This document shows positions 1 to 8,875 of a DNA stretch of 64,000 nucleotides, piece by piece. Position numbers and translations under genes: made by a program. The notes under the pieces are model-generated. The model saw only the letters and a list, made by a program, of their open reading frames with translations. It had not been told where the DNA came from and did no database searches. Source of the DNA: Pseudomonas sp. Bout1 (lineage in GTDB: Bacteria > Pseudomonadota > Gammaproteobacteria > Pseudomonadales > Pseudomonadaceae); assembly GCF_034314165.1 (NCBI RefSeq), contig NZ_JAVIWK010000001.1, forward strand, positions 2,309,001-2,373,000, read 5' to 3'. Position 1 is the stretch's first letter; each line of letters opens with the position of its first letter.

Positions 1-1
1 G

Positions 2-253
2 ATAACCGTGCAGGAACCCGAAGGCGGGCTGGCGCTGTGGGTCAGGTTCGCCGACTCAATCGACGTCGACCAACTGGCTGAAAAGGCGCTGGAGCTGGAC
101 TTGGTGGTGCGCAGCGGTCGCTTGTTTTCGCCCTTTGACCATCCGGAGAATGCCTTGCGTTTGGGATTCGCCTCGCTTGATTCGGAGGAGATCCGCACCG
201 CCACGCAGCGTTTGGCTCAGGCGGCGCAGGCGATTGGGGAAGAGGTTAAATAA
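2..253 (+). CDS. MocR-type PLP-dependent transcriptional regulator, C-terminal fragment (cut by window edge)
   Basis: Only the last 83 codons lie in the window and the frame is open to its left edge. The visible part contains GGLALWVRF, a stretch VVRSGRLFSPF and the ending LRLGFASLDSEEI. These match the C-terminal small domain of fold-type I aminotransferases fused to GntR helix-turn-helix domains (MocR/PdxR regulators). Such proteins use pyridoxal phosphate as a sensor and usually control a neighbouring transporter or enzyme gene. A transporter gene follows 77 bp downstream on the same strand, which fits. A plain PLP aminotransferase without a DNA-binding domain cannot be excluded because the N-terminus is outside the window. 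Confidence 0.65.
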   Translation: MTVQEPEGGLALWVRFADSIDVDQLAEKALELDLVVRSGRLFSPFDHPENALRLGFASLDSEEIRTATQRLAQAAQAIGEEVK

Positions 254-330
254 TTACGCAGGCTGAAAGGTGGATGTGTAACGATATGTGACCCAGCCTT
301 TGATACTGCCCACTACAGGAATCAATTCGG

Positions 331-957
331 ATGCTCGCAGCCTTCAGACACTACCCGTTTTCGGTCAATCTGCTGCTGTCGTCTGCGTTGTTTCTGACAC
401 TGGGGCGCGCCATTACCCTGCCGTATATGGTGATTTACCTGTCATCCAACTTCACGTTGGGCATCAGCGAGATCGGTCTGGTGGTAGGCGGTGCAATGCT
501 TGTCGGCTCGTTGTTAAGCCTTTACGGCGGCTACCTGACTGACAAAATCTCCAGCTATCGATTGATCCTCAGCTTCACGGGTTTTTTCACCGTGGGCTTC
601 ATTGGTATGTGCCTCACGTCGCACCTGTGGCTGTTTTTCCTGTTTCTGGTGTCGTTCAATTTTGCCTATTCAGTGATCGATATCGTGGTCAAGGCCGCGT
701 TTGGCAAACTGCTGCCGGAAGCCGAACGCGGCAAAGTGTTTTCGGTGCGCTACACCGTGATCAACATTGGTTACGCGGTGGGGCCGTTCATTGGCGCGGG
801 GCTCGCGCACACCAATAACGGCGCCGTCTCCAGGAACCGTCGTAAGCAGTATCAATATTCGGTTCAGGCTGAGGTATTTGATTACATTGAGCAGCTCACA
901 CAGGCTCTGTTGAGAGAGCAAGCGCTGGAAAAACAACGGGTTGAGGAAGGCGATTAA
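331..957 (+). pseudogene. MFS transporter, truncated after about five helices and fused to an unrelated tail
   Basis: Residues 1 to about 162 read as the N-terminal part of a major facilitator permease. There are about five hydrophobic helices, a loop 2-3 signature (GGYLTDKISSYR) and a helix-5 motif YAVGPFIGAGLAH. Near position 820 the hydrophobic pattern stops. The last 45 residues are charged (NRRKQYQYSVQAEVFDYIEQ) and resemble the soluble C-terminal end of another protein. A functional MFS carrier needs about 12 helices and about 400 residues; this has 208. The simplest reading is an in-frame deletion that joined the 5' part of the permease gene to the 3' part of a lost gene. It overlaps the convergent DCC gene by 4 bp. 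Transport activity is unlikely. Confidence 0.6.
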
Positions 958-1418
958 TAGCTGCGGTCAGTTGTTGTGTCTTTCAAAAAACGCTGCTCAT
1001 GATCCGGATCCGGCAACAGGCAGGTGTCGTACTTCCCGAAGAGCCGATAGCGATTACGCGCGATGCGGTCGTAAGCCCAATCCCGAAGGACACGCGGGAT
1101 GGCGCGCAGGAGTAGCAATGGGCGCCAGCGGGCAGGCAGTTGCGCAATGATTTCGAGCACCGCCTCCGAACGCTCCCAGTAGTGCCGGTCGCGGATCACT
1201 GCGAGGGTGTCGAACTGATCCAGCGGCAACCCCGCCCAGGCCAATAGCGCCTGACCTTCGGGCGACTGAACGGCCGCCAACCGCACACGCCGGTCGTGGT
1301 CATGGCGAATGAGGAACCTTGCCCAGCCGTTGCACAGCTTGCACACACCGTCGAACAACACCACGGTTTCACCGGGGTTGAGGAGTGGTGCGGCGGTATG
1401 AAGGCAGGTAATCCGCAT
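954..1418 (-). CDS. DCC family (DUF393/YuxK-like) thiol-disulfide oxidoreductase
   Basis: A 154-residue protein with LFDGVCKLCNGW at residues 21-32, the DxxCxxC signature that names the DCC family (Cys26 and Cys29). The rest follows the family: LIRHD, VQSPEGQALL, a YWERSEAVLEI segment and a C-terminal RYRLFGK. The family is predicted to have a thioredoxin-like fold; physiological substrates are not established. The ATG at 1418 is the only sensible start. The gene stands alone on the minus strand between a broken MFS gene and an intact MFS gene. Confidence 0.85.
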   Translation of the reverse strand: MRITCLHTAAPLLNPGETVVLFDGVCKLCNGWARFLIRHDHDRRVRLAAVQSPEGQALLAWAGLPLDQFDTLAVIRDRHYWERSEAVLEIIAQLPARWRPLLLLRAIPRVLRDWAYDRIARNRYRLFGKYDTCLLPDPDHEQRFLKDTTTDRSY

Positions 1419-1455
1419 GGCTCAGGTCTCCGGCGCTTTTGAACACCCGCCGACT

Positions 1456-2793
1456 TTAACGCGACAGCACCGGCGCCGCGCCTTTTTCCTCCGCGCCCAC
1501 GTCATGCAGCGAGATCCGCGACGTCTCCGGCAGCGCCAACCCACCCGCCAATGCCAGCAACGCCACCGCAATCAGATAAAACGCCGGCGACAGGTTGCTG
1601 CCCGTGGTGCTGATCAACCATGTTGCCATCAACGGCGCCGTACCGCCGAAGATCGTATACGCCATGTTGTAAGTAATCGCCGAAGCGGTATACCGCGTGC
1701 GCGTCGGAAAAGTCTCCGACAGCAACGCCGCCGTCACCACCCCACACAACACTGCACCCACCGCCAGCAACATCACCCCGACAATCGACGCCGCGAACGA
1801 GCCCGAACTGGCCATCAGGAACGACGGGTACACCACCACGATCAACAACACACACGCGGTCATCACTGTGACCCGCCGCCCCACGCGATCCGAATACAAC
1901 CCCGCCAGCGGGCAAATCGCCGCCGCGAAAATCAGTGCAATCAGCGACACCAGCAACGCCATCGCCCGGCTCAACCCACCGGCCACTTGCAGGTACGTCG
2001 CGAAGTAGGTGGTGAACATGTAAAACGACAGCGCCGTGAGCGACACAAAAGCGCCCAGGCAGCAGATCGCCGCACCATGGTTGCGCAGCGTTTCCTTGAG
2101 CGGGGAGTGGGCGACTGCGTGTTCCTGCTTCACCGCCTGGAAGGCCGGCGTCTCATCCAGCTTCCAGCGCAGGTAAAGCCCCACCAGGCCCAGCGGTGCG
2201 GCGATCAAAAACGGCAAGCGCCAGCCCCAACTGCCCATCGCCTCGGCCGACAACGACGCTTCAAGCGCATACGCCACCACCGCTGCTGCGGCAAAGGCGG
2301 AAAAGGTCGATACCGGCACAAAGCTGCCGTACCACGCGCGTTTGTCACTCGGCGCGTGTTCCATCAGATAGGCACAGGCGCCCGCGTATTCACCGCCGGC
2401 GGAGAAGCCCTGGGCGCAGCGGATCAGCGACAACAGAATCGGCGCCGCCACGCCAATGGCGGCGTAGGTGGGCAGCAGGCCGATCAGCGTGGTGGCGCCG
2501 GCCATCAGCAAAATCGTCATGGCCAGCGTGCGTTTACGCCCGATCCGGTCGCCGAGCATGCCGAAGAAGATCCCGCCCAGGGGTCGAAACGCGAAGGCCA
2601 CCGCGAACACCGCGAAGGTCTTGAGCAGCGCCGCGCTGGCGTCACCGCTGGGGAAGAATTGTTGGGCGATGGTGGTAGCGAGAAAACCGTAGACGGCGAA
2701 GTCGAACCACTCCACGAAGTTACCGATGCCGGCGGCGATGATCACTCTGCGCAGGGTTTGCGGGCTGACCTGTTCGGTGGATGGGCTCGTCAT
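1456..2793 (-). CDS. MFS transporter of the metabolite:H+ symporter (MHS/ProP-like) family
   Basis: A 445-residue integral membrane protein. Family hallmarks are the first-helix motif GNFVEWFDFAVYGFLAT, FRPLGGIFFGMLGDRIGRKR (loop 2-3), RCAQGFSAGGEYAGA (helix 4-5) and SDRVGRR (loop 8-9). These define the MHS family, which includes ProP, KgtP, ShiA and citrate or dicarboxylate symporters. About 12 helices can be counted. I place the start at 2793 (MTSPSTEQ). The longer frame to 2877 adds a proline-rich leader atypical of the family. The substrate cannot be read from the sequence; an organic acid or betaine is most likely. No obvious enzyme partner lies next to it. Confidence 0.88.
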   Translation of the reverse strand: MTSPSTEQVSPQTLRRVIIAAGIGNFVEWFDFAVYGFLATTIAQQFFPSGDASAALLKTFAVFAVAFAFRPLGGIFFGMLGDRIGRKRTLAMTILLMAGATTLIGLLPTYAAIGVAAPILLSLIRCAQGFSAGGEYAGACAYLMEHAPSDKRAWYGSFVPVSTFSAFAAAAVVAYALEASLSAEAMGSWGWRLPFLIAAPLGLVGLYLRWKLDETPAFQAVKQEHAVAHSPLKETLRNHGAAICCLGAFVSLTALSFYMFTTYFATYLQVAGGLSRAMALLVSLIALIFAAAICPLAGLYSDRVGRRVTVMTACVLLIVVVYPSFLMASSGSFAASIVGVMLLAVGAVLCGVVTAALLSETFPTRTRYTASAITYNMAYTIFGGTAPLMATWLISTTGSNLSPAFYLIAVALLALAGGLALPETSRISLHDVGAEEKGAAPVLSR

Positions 2794-3033
2794 GGGGGAA
2801 GGCCTCGGCGGTGGTAGGGGATGCTTGATTATCGGGGGCGGGGGTTGGGCGGCGGGGCTCAAAAGAGTCGTCCGCATAGTCAGCAGCGACTTGGTCGGGG
2901 TTGGAGTACGCAGGATTTGGGCCAGATAAGGCGGGGCCTATCGACGGGCGGCGCTGGTAACCCGCGGTTCAACCTTGGTATTACTCAACCCGGCCCCATA
3001 ACTAGGGCTGTATCCATCCAGGGGAAGAACACC

Positions 3034-3540
3034 ATGACCAACCAAACTGAAACCGCCATCCTCGCCGGCGGCTGCTTCTGGGGCATGCAAGACCTGTTGC
3101 GACGCTACCCCGGCGTGCTGCAAACGCGCGTCGGCTATACCGGCGGCGAGGTGCCGAATGCCACCTACCGCAACCACGGCAACCATGCCGAAGCCATCGA
3201 GATCGTCTTCGACCCGGCGGTGATCACGTACCGGCAGATCCTCGAGTTCTTTTTCCAGATCCACGACCCCAGCACGCCCAACCGCCAGGGTAATGACCTG
3301 GGCCCCGGCTACCGTTCGGCGATTTATTACCTGAGCGAACAGCAACGCGACGTGGCAGAAGACACCGCAGCGGACGTGGATGCCTCGGGGCTGTGGCCAG
3401 GCCGTGTGGTGACCGAAATCGAACCGGCGGGACCGTTCTGGGAAGCAGAGCCGGAGCATCAGGATTACCTTGAGCGGATTCCCAACGGCTACACCTGCCA
3501 CTTTATTCGGCCGAACTGGAAGCTGCCCAAACGCGGTTAA
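3034..3540 (+). CDS. msrA: Peptide-methionine (S)-S-oxide reductase MsrA
   Basis: A 168-residue cytoplasmic enzyme that reduces the S-epimer of methionine sulfoxide in proteins. The catalytic motif AGGCFWG sits at residues 11-17 with nucleophile Cys14. The downstream [42 protein letters not shown] and [24 protein letters not shown] segments are all typical. The residues after GCFWG are MQ rather than the commoner TE, a variant seen in the short MsrA class. I start at ATG 3034, behind GGGGAAG at 3021-3027, because a longer in-frame extension to 2821 reads as non-coding. Pseudomonads often have a second, longer MsrA, so this may be the secondary copy. Confidence 0.92.
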   Translation: MTNQTETAILAGGCFWGMQDLLRRYPGVLQTRVGYTGGEVPNATYRNHGNHAEAIEIVFDPAVITYRQILEFFFQIHDPSTPNRQGNDLGPGYRSAIYYLSEQQRDVAEDTAADVDASGLWPGRVVTEIEPAGPFWEAEPEHQDYLERIPNGYTCHFIRPNWKLPKRG

Positions 3541-3613
3541 AAATGTGGGGGCGGGCGTACCTGATGAACACAGGTATCTACACAACGCTTGCAAGCTGAC
3601 ACAAAGCCCCTTT

Positions 3614-3866
3614 GTGGTGAGTGGGTTGTGGTGAGCGGGTTGTGGTGAGTGGATTGTGGTGAGTGGATTGTGGTGAGTGGATTGTGGTGGTGAGCGGGCT
3701 TGCCCCGCGCTGGGCTGCGAAGCGGCCCCAATAAGGCCACCACAGAGTGTCAGGCACCATGCGGTGGCTGGTTTTTAGGGCCGCTTCGCGCCCAGCGCGG
3801 GGCAAAGCCCGCTCACCACAATCCACTCACCACAACTCGCTCATCACAGGGGGCTCACCACACCCC
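3614..3866. repeat. Inverted REP-like pair flanked by 14-bp tandem repeats
   Basis: This block fills the gap between msrA and the cytochrome gene. Five perfect or near-perfect copies of GTGGTGAGTGGATT run from 3614 to 3683. They lead into a palindrome whose left arm (about 3689-3727, GCGGGCTTGCCCCGCGCTGG) is matched by a reverse-complement right arm (about 3777-3816). The right flank carries the same tandem units inverted (CCACTCACCAC). The arms are about 38 bp around a loop of about 50 bp. A shorter relative without the tandem units lies at 37303-37442. No protein-coding sense was found. Confidence 0.85.
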
Positions 3867-3878
3867 TGACTACACCCC

Positions 3879-5222
3879 TCAACGCATCTGCAGAATAATC
3901 GGGCTGCTGCTCGCCGGGCCCGTGTGCTCACGCAACTTGCCCACCGCCTTCGCATCCACCGTACCGCCCTGATTGCCCCAGGTGCCGCGCACAAACGTCA
4001 GCACTTCAGCAATCTCCTGGTCCGACAACTGCTCGCGAAACGCCGGCATGCGATAAGCGTCCGCCACATTCGCCGCTACCACGCGCTGCGAGCCATTCAA
4101 GGTGATGTTGATCGCCGAGGCACTCTCCTTGATCAGCGCAGAGGTGGCCCCCGCCAGCGGCGGCATCCAGTCCGGTTGCCCTTTGCCTTCCAGCCCGTGA
4201 CACGAAGCGCAGCGGGTCACATAAGTATGGGCGCCGGGCACATCCTGATGTTCCGCAGCCGACACCGCCTGATACTGCCAAGCCGGCCCATCCCGCTGCT
4301 CATCCCCCGGCAGCGAACGCAGATACCGCGCAATCGCCGCCAGGTCATCGTCGTTCATAAACTGCGTGGAGTTGTTGAACGCCTCGGTCATCGAGCCATA
4401 AACCACCGCATGTTTATTGCGACCGGTCTTCAGGAACTGCACCACCTCCGGCTCACTCCAGCGCCCCAGGCCCGTGTTGTGATCGTCCCGCAGGCTCGGT
4501 GCGTACCAGCCATCCAGCAAGCCACCGGCCAGATACGGCTTGCCGCCCTCATCCAGCGCTTTCTCGTTAAAGGCCAAACCCCGAGGCGTGTGGCAACTGC
4601 CGCAATGCCCCGGCCCCTGCACGATGTAGGCGCCGCGGTTCCACAGCTCATCCTTCCCGGCCTTCGCTACGTAGGGCTTGCTGTCGGTAAACACGCCATT
4701 CCACAGCGCGATCGGCCAACGCATGTTCAGTGGCCACGGGATCGAGCTGGGCACATTGGCCTGCCGCACCGGCGCCACGCCCTTCATGAAGAACGCATAC
4801 AACGCCTTCACATCATCGTCACTGAGCTTGGCATAAGACGGATACGGCATCGCCGGGTACAGCCGGCGCCCACCCGGCGCGACACCGTGGCGCACCGCGC
4901 GGTCGAAATCGGCGAGGCTGTAGCGACCAATCCCGGTTTCCGGGTCTGGCGTGACGTTGGTGGCATGGATCGAACCCAGCGGCGTGGCCATCTCCAGGCC
5001 ACCGGAAAACGGTGCGCTGTTGGGCACGCTGTGGCACGCCACGCAGTCGCTGACCCGGGCGACGTACTCGCCTCGGGCGACCAGCGCCGGCTCCATGGCG
5101 ACAGGCTCGGCACCCAGCGACGAAGCAGGCTCACGGGTGACATACCAGGCCAGCAGGCCTGCCGCGACCAGGCACGGCAGCGCCAGCCAGCCAGCGGTTC
5201 TTGCGAATCGACGGTTGTTCAT
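3879..5222 (-). CDS. Membrane-anchored tri-haem c-type cytochrome, electron-acceptor subunit of a molybdenum hydroxylase
   Basis: A 447-residue protein with an N-terminal signal/anchor (GWLALPCLVAAGLLAWYV, residues 11-28) and three haem c sites: CVACH at 60-64, CGSCH near 207 and CASCH near 337. This three-domain layout is that of the cytochrome subunits that pass electrons from periplasmic dehydrogenases to the quinone pool or terminal oxidases, as in alcohol and gluconate dehydrogenases and isoquinoline or nicotinate hydroxylases. It ends a three-gene set with the Mo subunit 17 bp upstream, so it most likely accepts electrons from the 2Fe-2S subunit. Distal Met ligands (for example PSYAKL and AMPYPSY-type segments after haem 1) are present. 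Confidence 0.9.
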   Translation of the reverse strand: MNNRRFARTAGWLALPCLVAAGLLAWYVTREPASSLGAEPVAMEPALVARGEYVARVSDCVACHSVPNSAPFSGGLEMATPLGSIHATNVTPDPETGIGRYSLADFDRAVRHGVAPGGRRLYPAMPYPSYAKLSDDDVKALYAFFMKGVAPVRQANVPSSIPWPLNMRWPIALWNGVFTDSKPYVAKAGKDELWNRGAYIVQGPGHCGSCHTPRGLAFNEKALDEGGKPYLAGGLLDGWYAPSLRDDHNTGLGRWSEPEVVQFLKTGRNKHAVVYGSMTEAFNNSTQFMNDDDLAAIARYLRSLPGDEQRDGPAWQYQAVSAAEHQDVPGAHTYVTRCASCHGLEGKGQPDWMPPLAGATSALIKESASAINITLNGSQRVVAANVADAYRMPAFREQLSDQEIAEVLTFVRGTWGNQGGTVDAKAVGKLREHTGPASSSPIILQMR

Positions 5223-5239
5223 AAGTGCTCAGGCCCCGG

Positions 5240-7492
5240 TCAGGTGAAGGAGTGGCGGCTTAACGGCATGCTGCGCACGCGCTGCCCCGTCAACGCCGCG
5301 ACGGCGTTGGCCACGGCAGGCGCCACGGCGGGCAGCGGCGGTTCGCCAATGCCGCCCATTTTTTCCCCGCTCTCGATCACGCGCACATGCACCCGCGCCA
5401 TCCGCGAAGGCGGCAGCACCGGGTACAAATCGTAGTTACGCGCCCGAGGCAAGCCGTCCACATACACCGCCTCTTCCAACAGCACCTGGGACAAGCCCAG
5501 TGACACCGCCCCATTCACCTGCGCCTCGACAATCGCCGGGTTGACGATGCTGCCCGGGTCGATCGCCTGCCAAATGTCATGCACCTTGACCTGCCCGTTC
5601 TCGATCGACACCTCGGCAATCACCGCCGTCTGCGTGCCGAACGGCGACGCCATCGCCACCCCACGCGCACGCTTGCTGCCGTCTTCGGCGACAAACGGGC
5701 CACGTTTCCAGCCCCCCGACAACTCACCCACCGCCTTCAACAGCGTGGTCAGCCGCTGGTTATCCCGCAGCAAATGCAGGCGCAACTCGAACGGGTCTTT
5801 GCCGCCCTTGTCGGCCAGTTCATCCAGAAACGACTCGTAGAAAAAGTCATTCAGCGAGTTACCCACCGAACGCCAGTAGCCCAGCATCACCGGGCCCTTT
5901 ACATAAATCTGCGCGATGCGCTTGTTGGGAATCGCGTACGACTTCCCAGACAACCCCTCCAGCGCCGTCGGGTCGAGCTTCTCGCCCTGCTTGCCGGCCA
6001 GGGCCTCGGTCGGCCCCTCGGTGGCACTCACCGCCTCAATCGCCACCGGCCAGCCGTCACCGTCCAGCGCCCCACGGAAATTTACCGCCGCCACCGGGCG
6101 CAGCACGTCCCGCAGGAATTCTTCTTCACGGCTCCAGATCATCTTCACCGGGCGCCCGACCGCCTTGGCCAACTCAATGGCCTGTGGATACGGGCTGGCC
6201 GAGTCATACAGAAAATGCCGGCCGAAAAACCCACCCAACAGCGGCGAGTGCAGGGTAATCCGCGACGGGTCGAGACCGGTGCGCTTGGCGATATCGGCCA
6301 GGAACATATCCTGCGCCTGATTCGGCAACCAGATCTCCAGCGAACCGTCAGTGTTGAAACTCGCCAGCGCCGAAGGCGGCTCCAGCTGCGCATGGTGCAG
6401 ATACTGGTTGTGGTACGTGGCCTCGACCTTGGTTTTGGCATTCGCCAGCGTGCCGGCCACATCACCCTCGTTCTCATCATCCCGGGCCGGGCCGGTTTCT
6501 GCGGCCAGGCGCTTGAAATGCTCGTCGCTGGAAAAGTCCTTCGCCATCCCGCGCAGCTTCGAATCCGCAGTGGGCTCCAGCCAGTCCACCTGAATCGACT
6601 CCACCGCACGCTTGGCATGCCACCAACGTTCAGCCACCACCGCCACCGCACCCGGCAGGCGATGCACCGAATGCACCCCCGGCATGGCCTTGACCTGGTC
6701 CTCGTTGCGCAGGCTGCCCACCGTCATACCCAAGCGGGGCGCATGCTGCACCGCCGCGTGGAGCATGCCGTCCACCTTCATATCAATGCTGTACAGCGCC
6801 TTGCCGGTGGACTTGTCATACGCATCCAGACGCTTCACCGGCTTGCCGATCCAACGGAATTGGCTTGGGTCGCGCAGCTTCACACTGGCAACGTCCGGCA
6901 CCGGCAAATCCATCGCCCGTCCGGCCAGCTCGCCATACGTAAGGGAACGCCCAGACGCCGCGTGCACCACCTTGCCTGGCTCGGTCGACAGCTCACCCAC
7001 CGGCACCTTCAACGCCTGTGCCCCAGCCTCCAGCAACATCGCCCGGGCCAGCGCGCCCAGCCGGCGCATCGTCGGGTAACTCATGCGCACCGACATACTG
7101 CCGCCGGTGATACGCATGCCATTTTCCATCACCACAAAGGCTTCGCCGGGCGGGGCGCACTCAACCAGGAACGTGGCCGGGTCGGCGTCCAACTCCTCGC
7201 CGACAATCTGCGCCATCGCCGTGAACGTGCCCTGGCCGCCTTCGATAAAGGGGCTGAGCAAACGAATCGTGTTGTCCGGGCGAATCTCCAGGAACGCCGG
7301 CACCTGCGTACCGCGCTCACCAGCCGCCGCAGCAGTGGCCGCCTGCACCCGGCCAGAACCCAACGGCAGACCAAAACCAATCACCAACGCACCCACGGCC
7401 GTGCTGGCCAGGAAACGACGGCGGGACAGGTTCACCGGGTCATTCAACGCCGCGACCAAGGGCAGGGCAGCGGGATCAATGCGAACGTTCAT
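5240..7492 (-). CDS. Molybdopterin-binding large subunit, xanthine dehydrogenase family (IorB/aldehyde dehydrogenase-like), Tat-exported
   Basis: A 750-residue protein. Residues 23-50 form a twin-arginine signal (SRRRFLASTAVGALVIGFG). The body matches the IorB/NicB-type large subunits: GGQGTFTAMAQIVGEELD near the start, GGFFGRHF in the molybdopterin-binding core, and the C-terminal GEKMGGIGEPPLPAVAPAVANA. That last segment carries the conserved Gly-Glu where the active-site glutamate of this enzyme family lies. The ATG at 7492 overlaps the stop of the 2Fe-2S subunit by one base, so translation is probably coupled. The family hydroxylates aldehydes or N-heteroaromatics. The real substrate cannot be read from sequence; no nicotinate or isoquinoline degradation genes are nearby. 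The maturation chaperone (XdhC type) is also not in the window. Confidence 0.9.
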   Translation of the reverse strand: MNVRIDPAALPLVAALNDPVNLSRRRFLASTAVGALVIGFGLPLGSGRVQAATAAAAGERGTQVPAFLEIRPDNTIRLLSPFIEGGQGTFTAMAQIVGEELDADPATFLVECAPPGEAFVVMENGMRITGGSMSVRMSYPTMRRLGALARAMLLEAGAQALKVPVGELSTEPGKVVHAASGRSLTYGELAGRAMDLPVPDVASVKLRDPSQFRWIGKPVKRLDAYDKSTGKALYSIDMKVDGMLHAAVQHAPRLGMTVGSLRNEDQVKAMPGVHSVHRLPGAVAVVAERWWHAKRAVESIQVDWLEPTADSKLRGMAKDFSSDEHFKRLAAETGPARDDENEGDVAGTLANAKTKVEATYHNQYLHHAQLEPPSALASFNTDGSLEIWLPNQAQDMFLADIAKRTGLDPSRITLHSPLLGGFFGRHFLYDSASPYPQAIELAKAVGRPVKMIWSREEEFLRDVLRPVAAVNFRGALDGDGWPVAIEAVSATEGPTEALAGKQGEKLDPTALEGLSGKSYAIPNKRIAQIYVKGPVMLGYWRSVGNSLNDFFYESFLDELADKGGKDPFELRLHLLRDNQRLTTLLKAVGELSGGWKRGPFVAEDGSKRARGVAMASPFGTQTAVIAEVSIENGQVKVHDIWQAIDPGSIVNPAIVEAQVNGAVSLGLSQVLLEEAVYVDGLPRARNYDLYPVLPPSRMARVHVRVIESGEKMGGIGEPPLPAVAPAVANAVAALTGQRVRSMPLSRHSFT

Positions 7493-7944
7493 CAGGCCTC
7501 TCCCTTCGCAAGGTCATGCACCGCCGCATGAATCGCGTTATAGGTGCCACAGCGGCAGAGGTTGACCATCGCCGCCTTGATCTGCGCATCGCTCGGCTTG
7601 GGCGTTTGCTTGAGCAGCGCCGTAGCCGCCATCACCTGGCCGGACTGGCAGTAACCGCACTGAGCCACCTGATACTCGACCCACGTGGCAACGACCCGCT
7701 TGCCGACATCATCCGACTCGATCGCCTCGATGGTCGTGATCTCCCGGCCAACCACACCGGAGACGGGCGTGACGCACGAGCGCACCACGTTGCCGTCCAC
7801 CAGCACGGAACACGCACCGCATTGCGCCAGGCCGCAGCCGTATTTGGTGCCGGTCATGCCCAGGTTGTCGCGGATGACCCAGAGCAGAGGCGTGTCGGGT
7901 TCTGCATCGACTTGGTGGGTCTGCTGGTTAATTCGTAATTCCAT
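7492..7944 (-). CDS. 2Fe-2S subunit of the xanthine dehydrogenase-family hydroxylase (IorA-like)
   Basis: A 150-residue small subunit with two iron-sulfur modules. The N-terminal plant-ferredoxin-like cluster is GCGLAQCGACSVLVDGNVVRSC; the C-terminal helical cluster is QCGYCQSGQVMAA followed by NLCRCGTYNAI. Both Cys sets are complete. It shuttles electrons from the molybdopterin site of the large subunit to the cytochrome c subunit encoded two genes downstream. It has no signal of its own; in this family it is exported as a passenger on the Tat signal of the large subunit. It is first in the operon, so the promoter should lie between 7945 and 8377. Confidence 0.93.
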   Translation of the reverse strand: MELRINQQTHQVDAEPDTPLLWVIRDNLGMTGTKYGCGLAQCGACSVLVDGNVVRSCVTPVSGVVGREITTIEAIESDDVGKRVVATWVEYQVAQCGYCQSGQVMAATALLKQTPKPSDAQIKAAMVNLCRCGTYNAIHAAVHDLAKGEA

Positions 7945-8377
7945 GGCTCACCCGCTGATCATCGGTTGGTGTTGCATTTTTTTAGTATTTTTCAGGCGGC
8001 GAGGTGGGGCTGCGCCGCTTGGCATCGTTGGCCCGGTTGGTTCGAACGCACGTAGTTTGAGTAGTGTAGAGGGATACTGGATTGACTCTAGACCGTAGGT
8101 CAGAGGGTTGCTATGCGCAGAGGGGAAGGTCGGAGGATTGGGCAAGTATTCGACAGGATTGCGATAGGGGAGGGGGCGCCTGGCGACTTTCCTACAGGCA
8201 ATTCCGGATGGCTTGTCTGACGATTCGTTTTTTGTGGAGCCTAGCCGAACGGTCAGTTGTTAGGCTTTGGGCAGTCCAGCAGGATCTCTTGCGTGCCATT
8301 CCGGCGCAGACCCAACACTTATGCGGCAACACCGTTGCGGTGTTCGAGCCTGCTGGGTGCTAGAAAAGGACAGCACG
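7945..8377. other. Divergent intergenic region between the hydroxylase operon and the PAAR cluster
   Basis: 433 bp without a supported gene. It must hold the promoter of the minus-strand hydroxylase operon (T-rich stretch at 7977-7990) and that of the plus-strand PAAR cluster. Short open frames here lack codon bias and ribosome binding sites. I could not identify a convincing -35/-10 or -24/-12 element by eye. Confidence 0.5.
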
Positions 8378-8875
8378 ATGGAGCACGCAACGCCTCGCTT
8401 ATATACCAATGAAGTGTCCCCAGAATTTCTCCAGAGCCTCGACAAGTCGCACTTTACCGAGCAACAGCTTGCCGACTTCCATGAAGACGCCTTGGCGATC
8501 GTTAATCAACGGCAGGCTTACATCAACGCTCACCCCCCGATTGCTATTTACCGCGTGGCAGCTGAGGGCAGCCAAACCCGAAACGGCGGTGTGATTCAAG
8601 CGACTACTCCCATGGAGTTCAAGTTGGATAACGGTCAGCAAGTGCGCGCTGCGCAGAAAGGCGATTACGCCGTATATGCCGATGGCAGCAAGGCCCAAAT
8701 CGTGGCGGGGACGGGGGAAGGCAATAGCCATTTTGCGCTGGTCGGCAGTCGTCTGAGCAATGGCGACGAAATTATCAATACACCCCAAGGTGGCTGGGTG
8801 TTTATCGCCCGTGAAGGCGCGCTGCAGGCCGAGGATTTTCTGCCCGCTATCGAGCGCGTGGAGAAACATCAATGA
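8378..8875 (+). CDS. Conserved protein upstream of PAAR effector, possible adaptor or loading factor
   Basis: A 165-residue protein of unknown function. The start is ATG 8378 behind AAAAGGA (8364-8370); the longer frame to 8267 is rejected for lack of a ribosome site. The N-terminal half is helical and charged (SLDKSHFTEQQLADFHEDAL). The C-terminal half (MEFKLDNGQQVRAAQKGDYA, VGSRLSNGDEIINTPQGGWVFI) looks like a small beta-rich domain. Its stop overlaps the start of the PAAR gene as ATGA (8872-8875), so the two are translationally coupled. Genes placed directly before PAAR effectors often encode chaperones or adaptors that load the effector onto the type VI spike; that role is inferred here from position only. 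No signal peptide is visible. Confidence 0.65.
   Translation: MEHATPRLYTNEVSPEFLQSLDKSHFTEQQLADFHEDALAIVNQRQAYINAHPPIAIYRVAAEGSQTRNGGVIQATTPMEFKLDNGQQVRAAQKGDYAVYADGSKAQIVAGTGEGNSHFALVGSRLSNGDEIINTPQGGWVFIAREGALQAEDFLPAIERVEKHQ

Noticed and set aside
3924..5435. 503-codon plus-strand frame antisense to the cytochrome gene
   Set aside because: Same reason: shadow composition and complete overlap with a gene that has three haem motifs.
5579..7531. 650-codon plus-strand open frame antisense to the Mo subunit gene
   Set aside because: It lies wholly opposite a recognised gene, its product is rich in Arg, His and Gln as in shadow frames of G+C-rich DNA, and it has no ribosome site.
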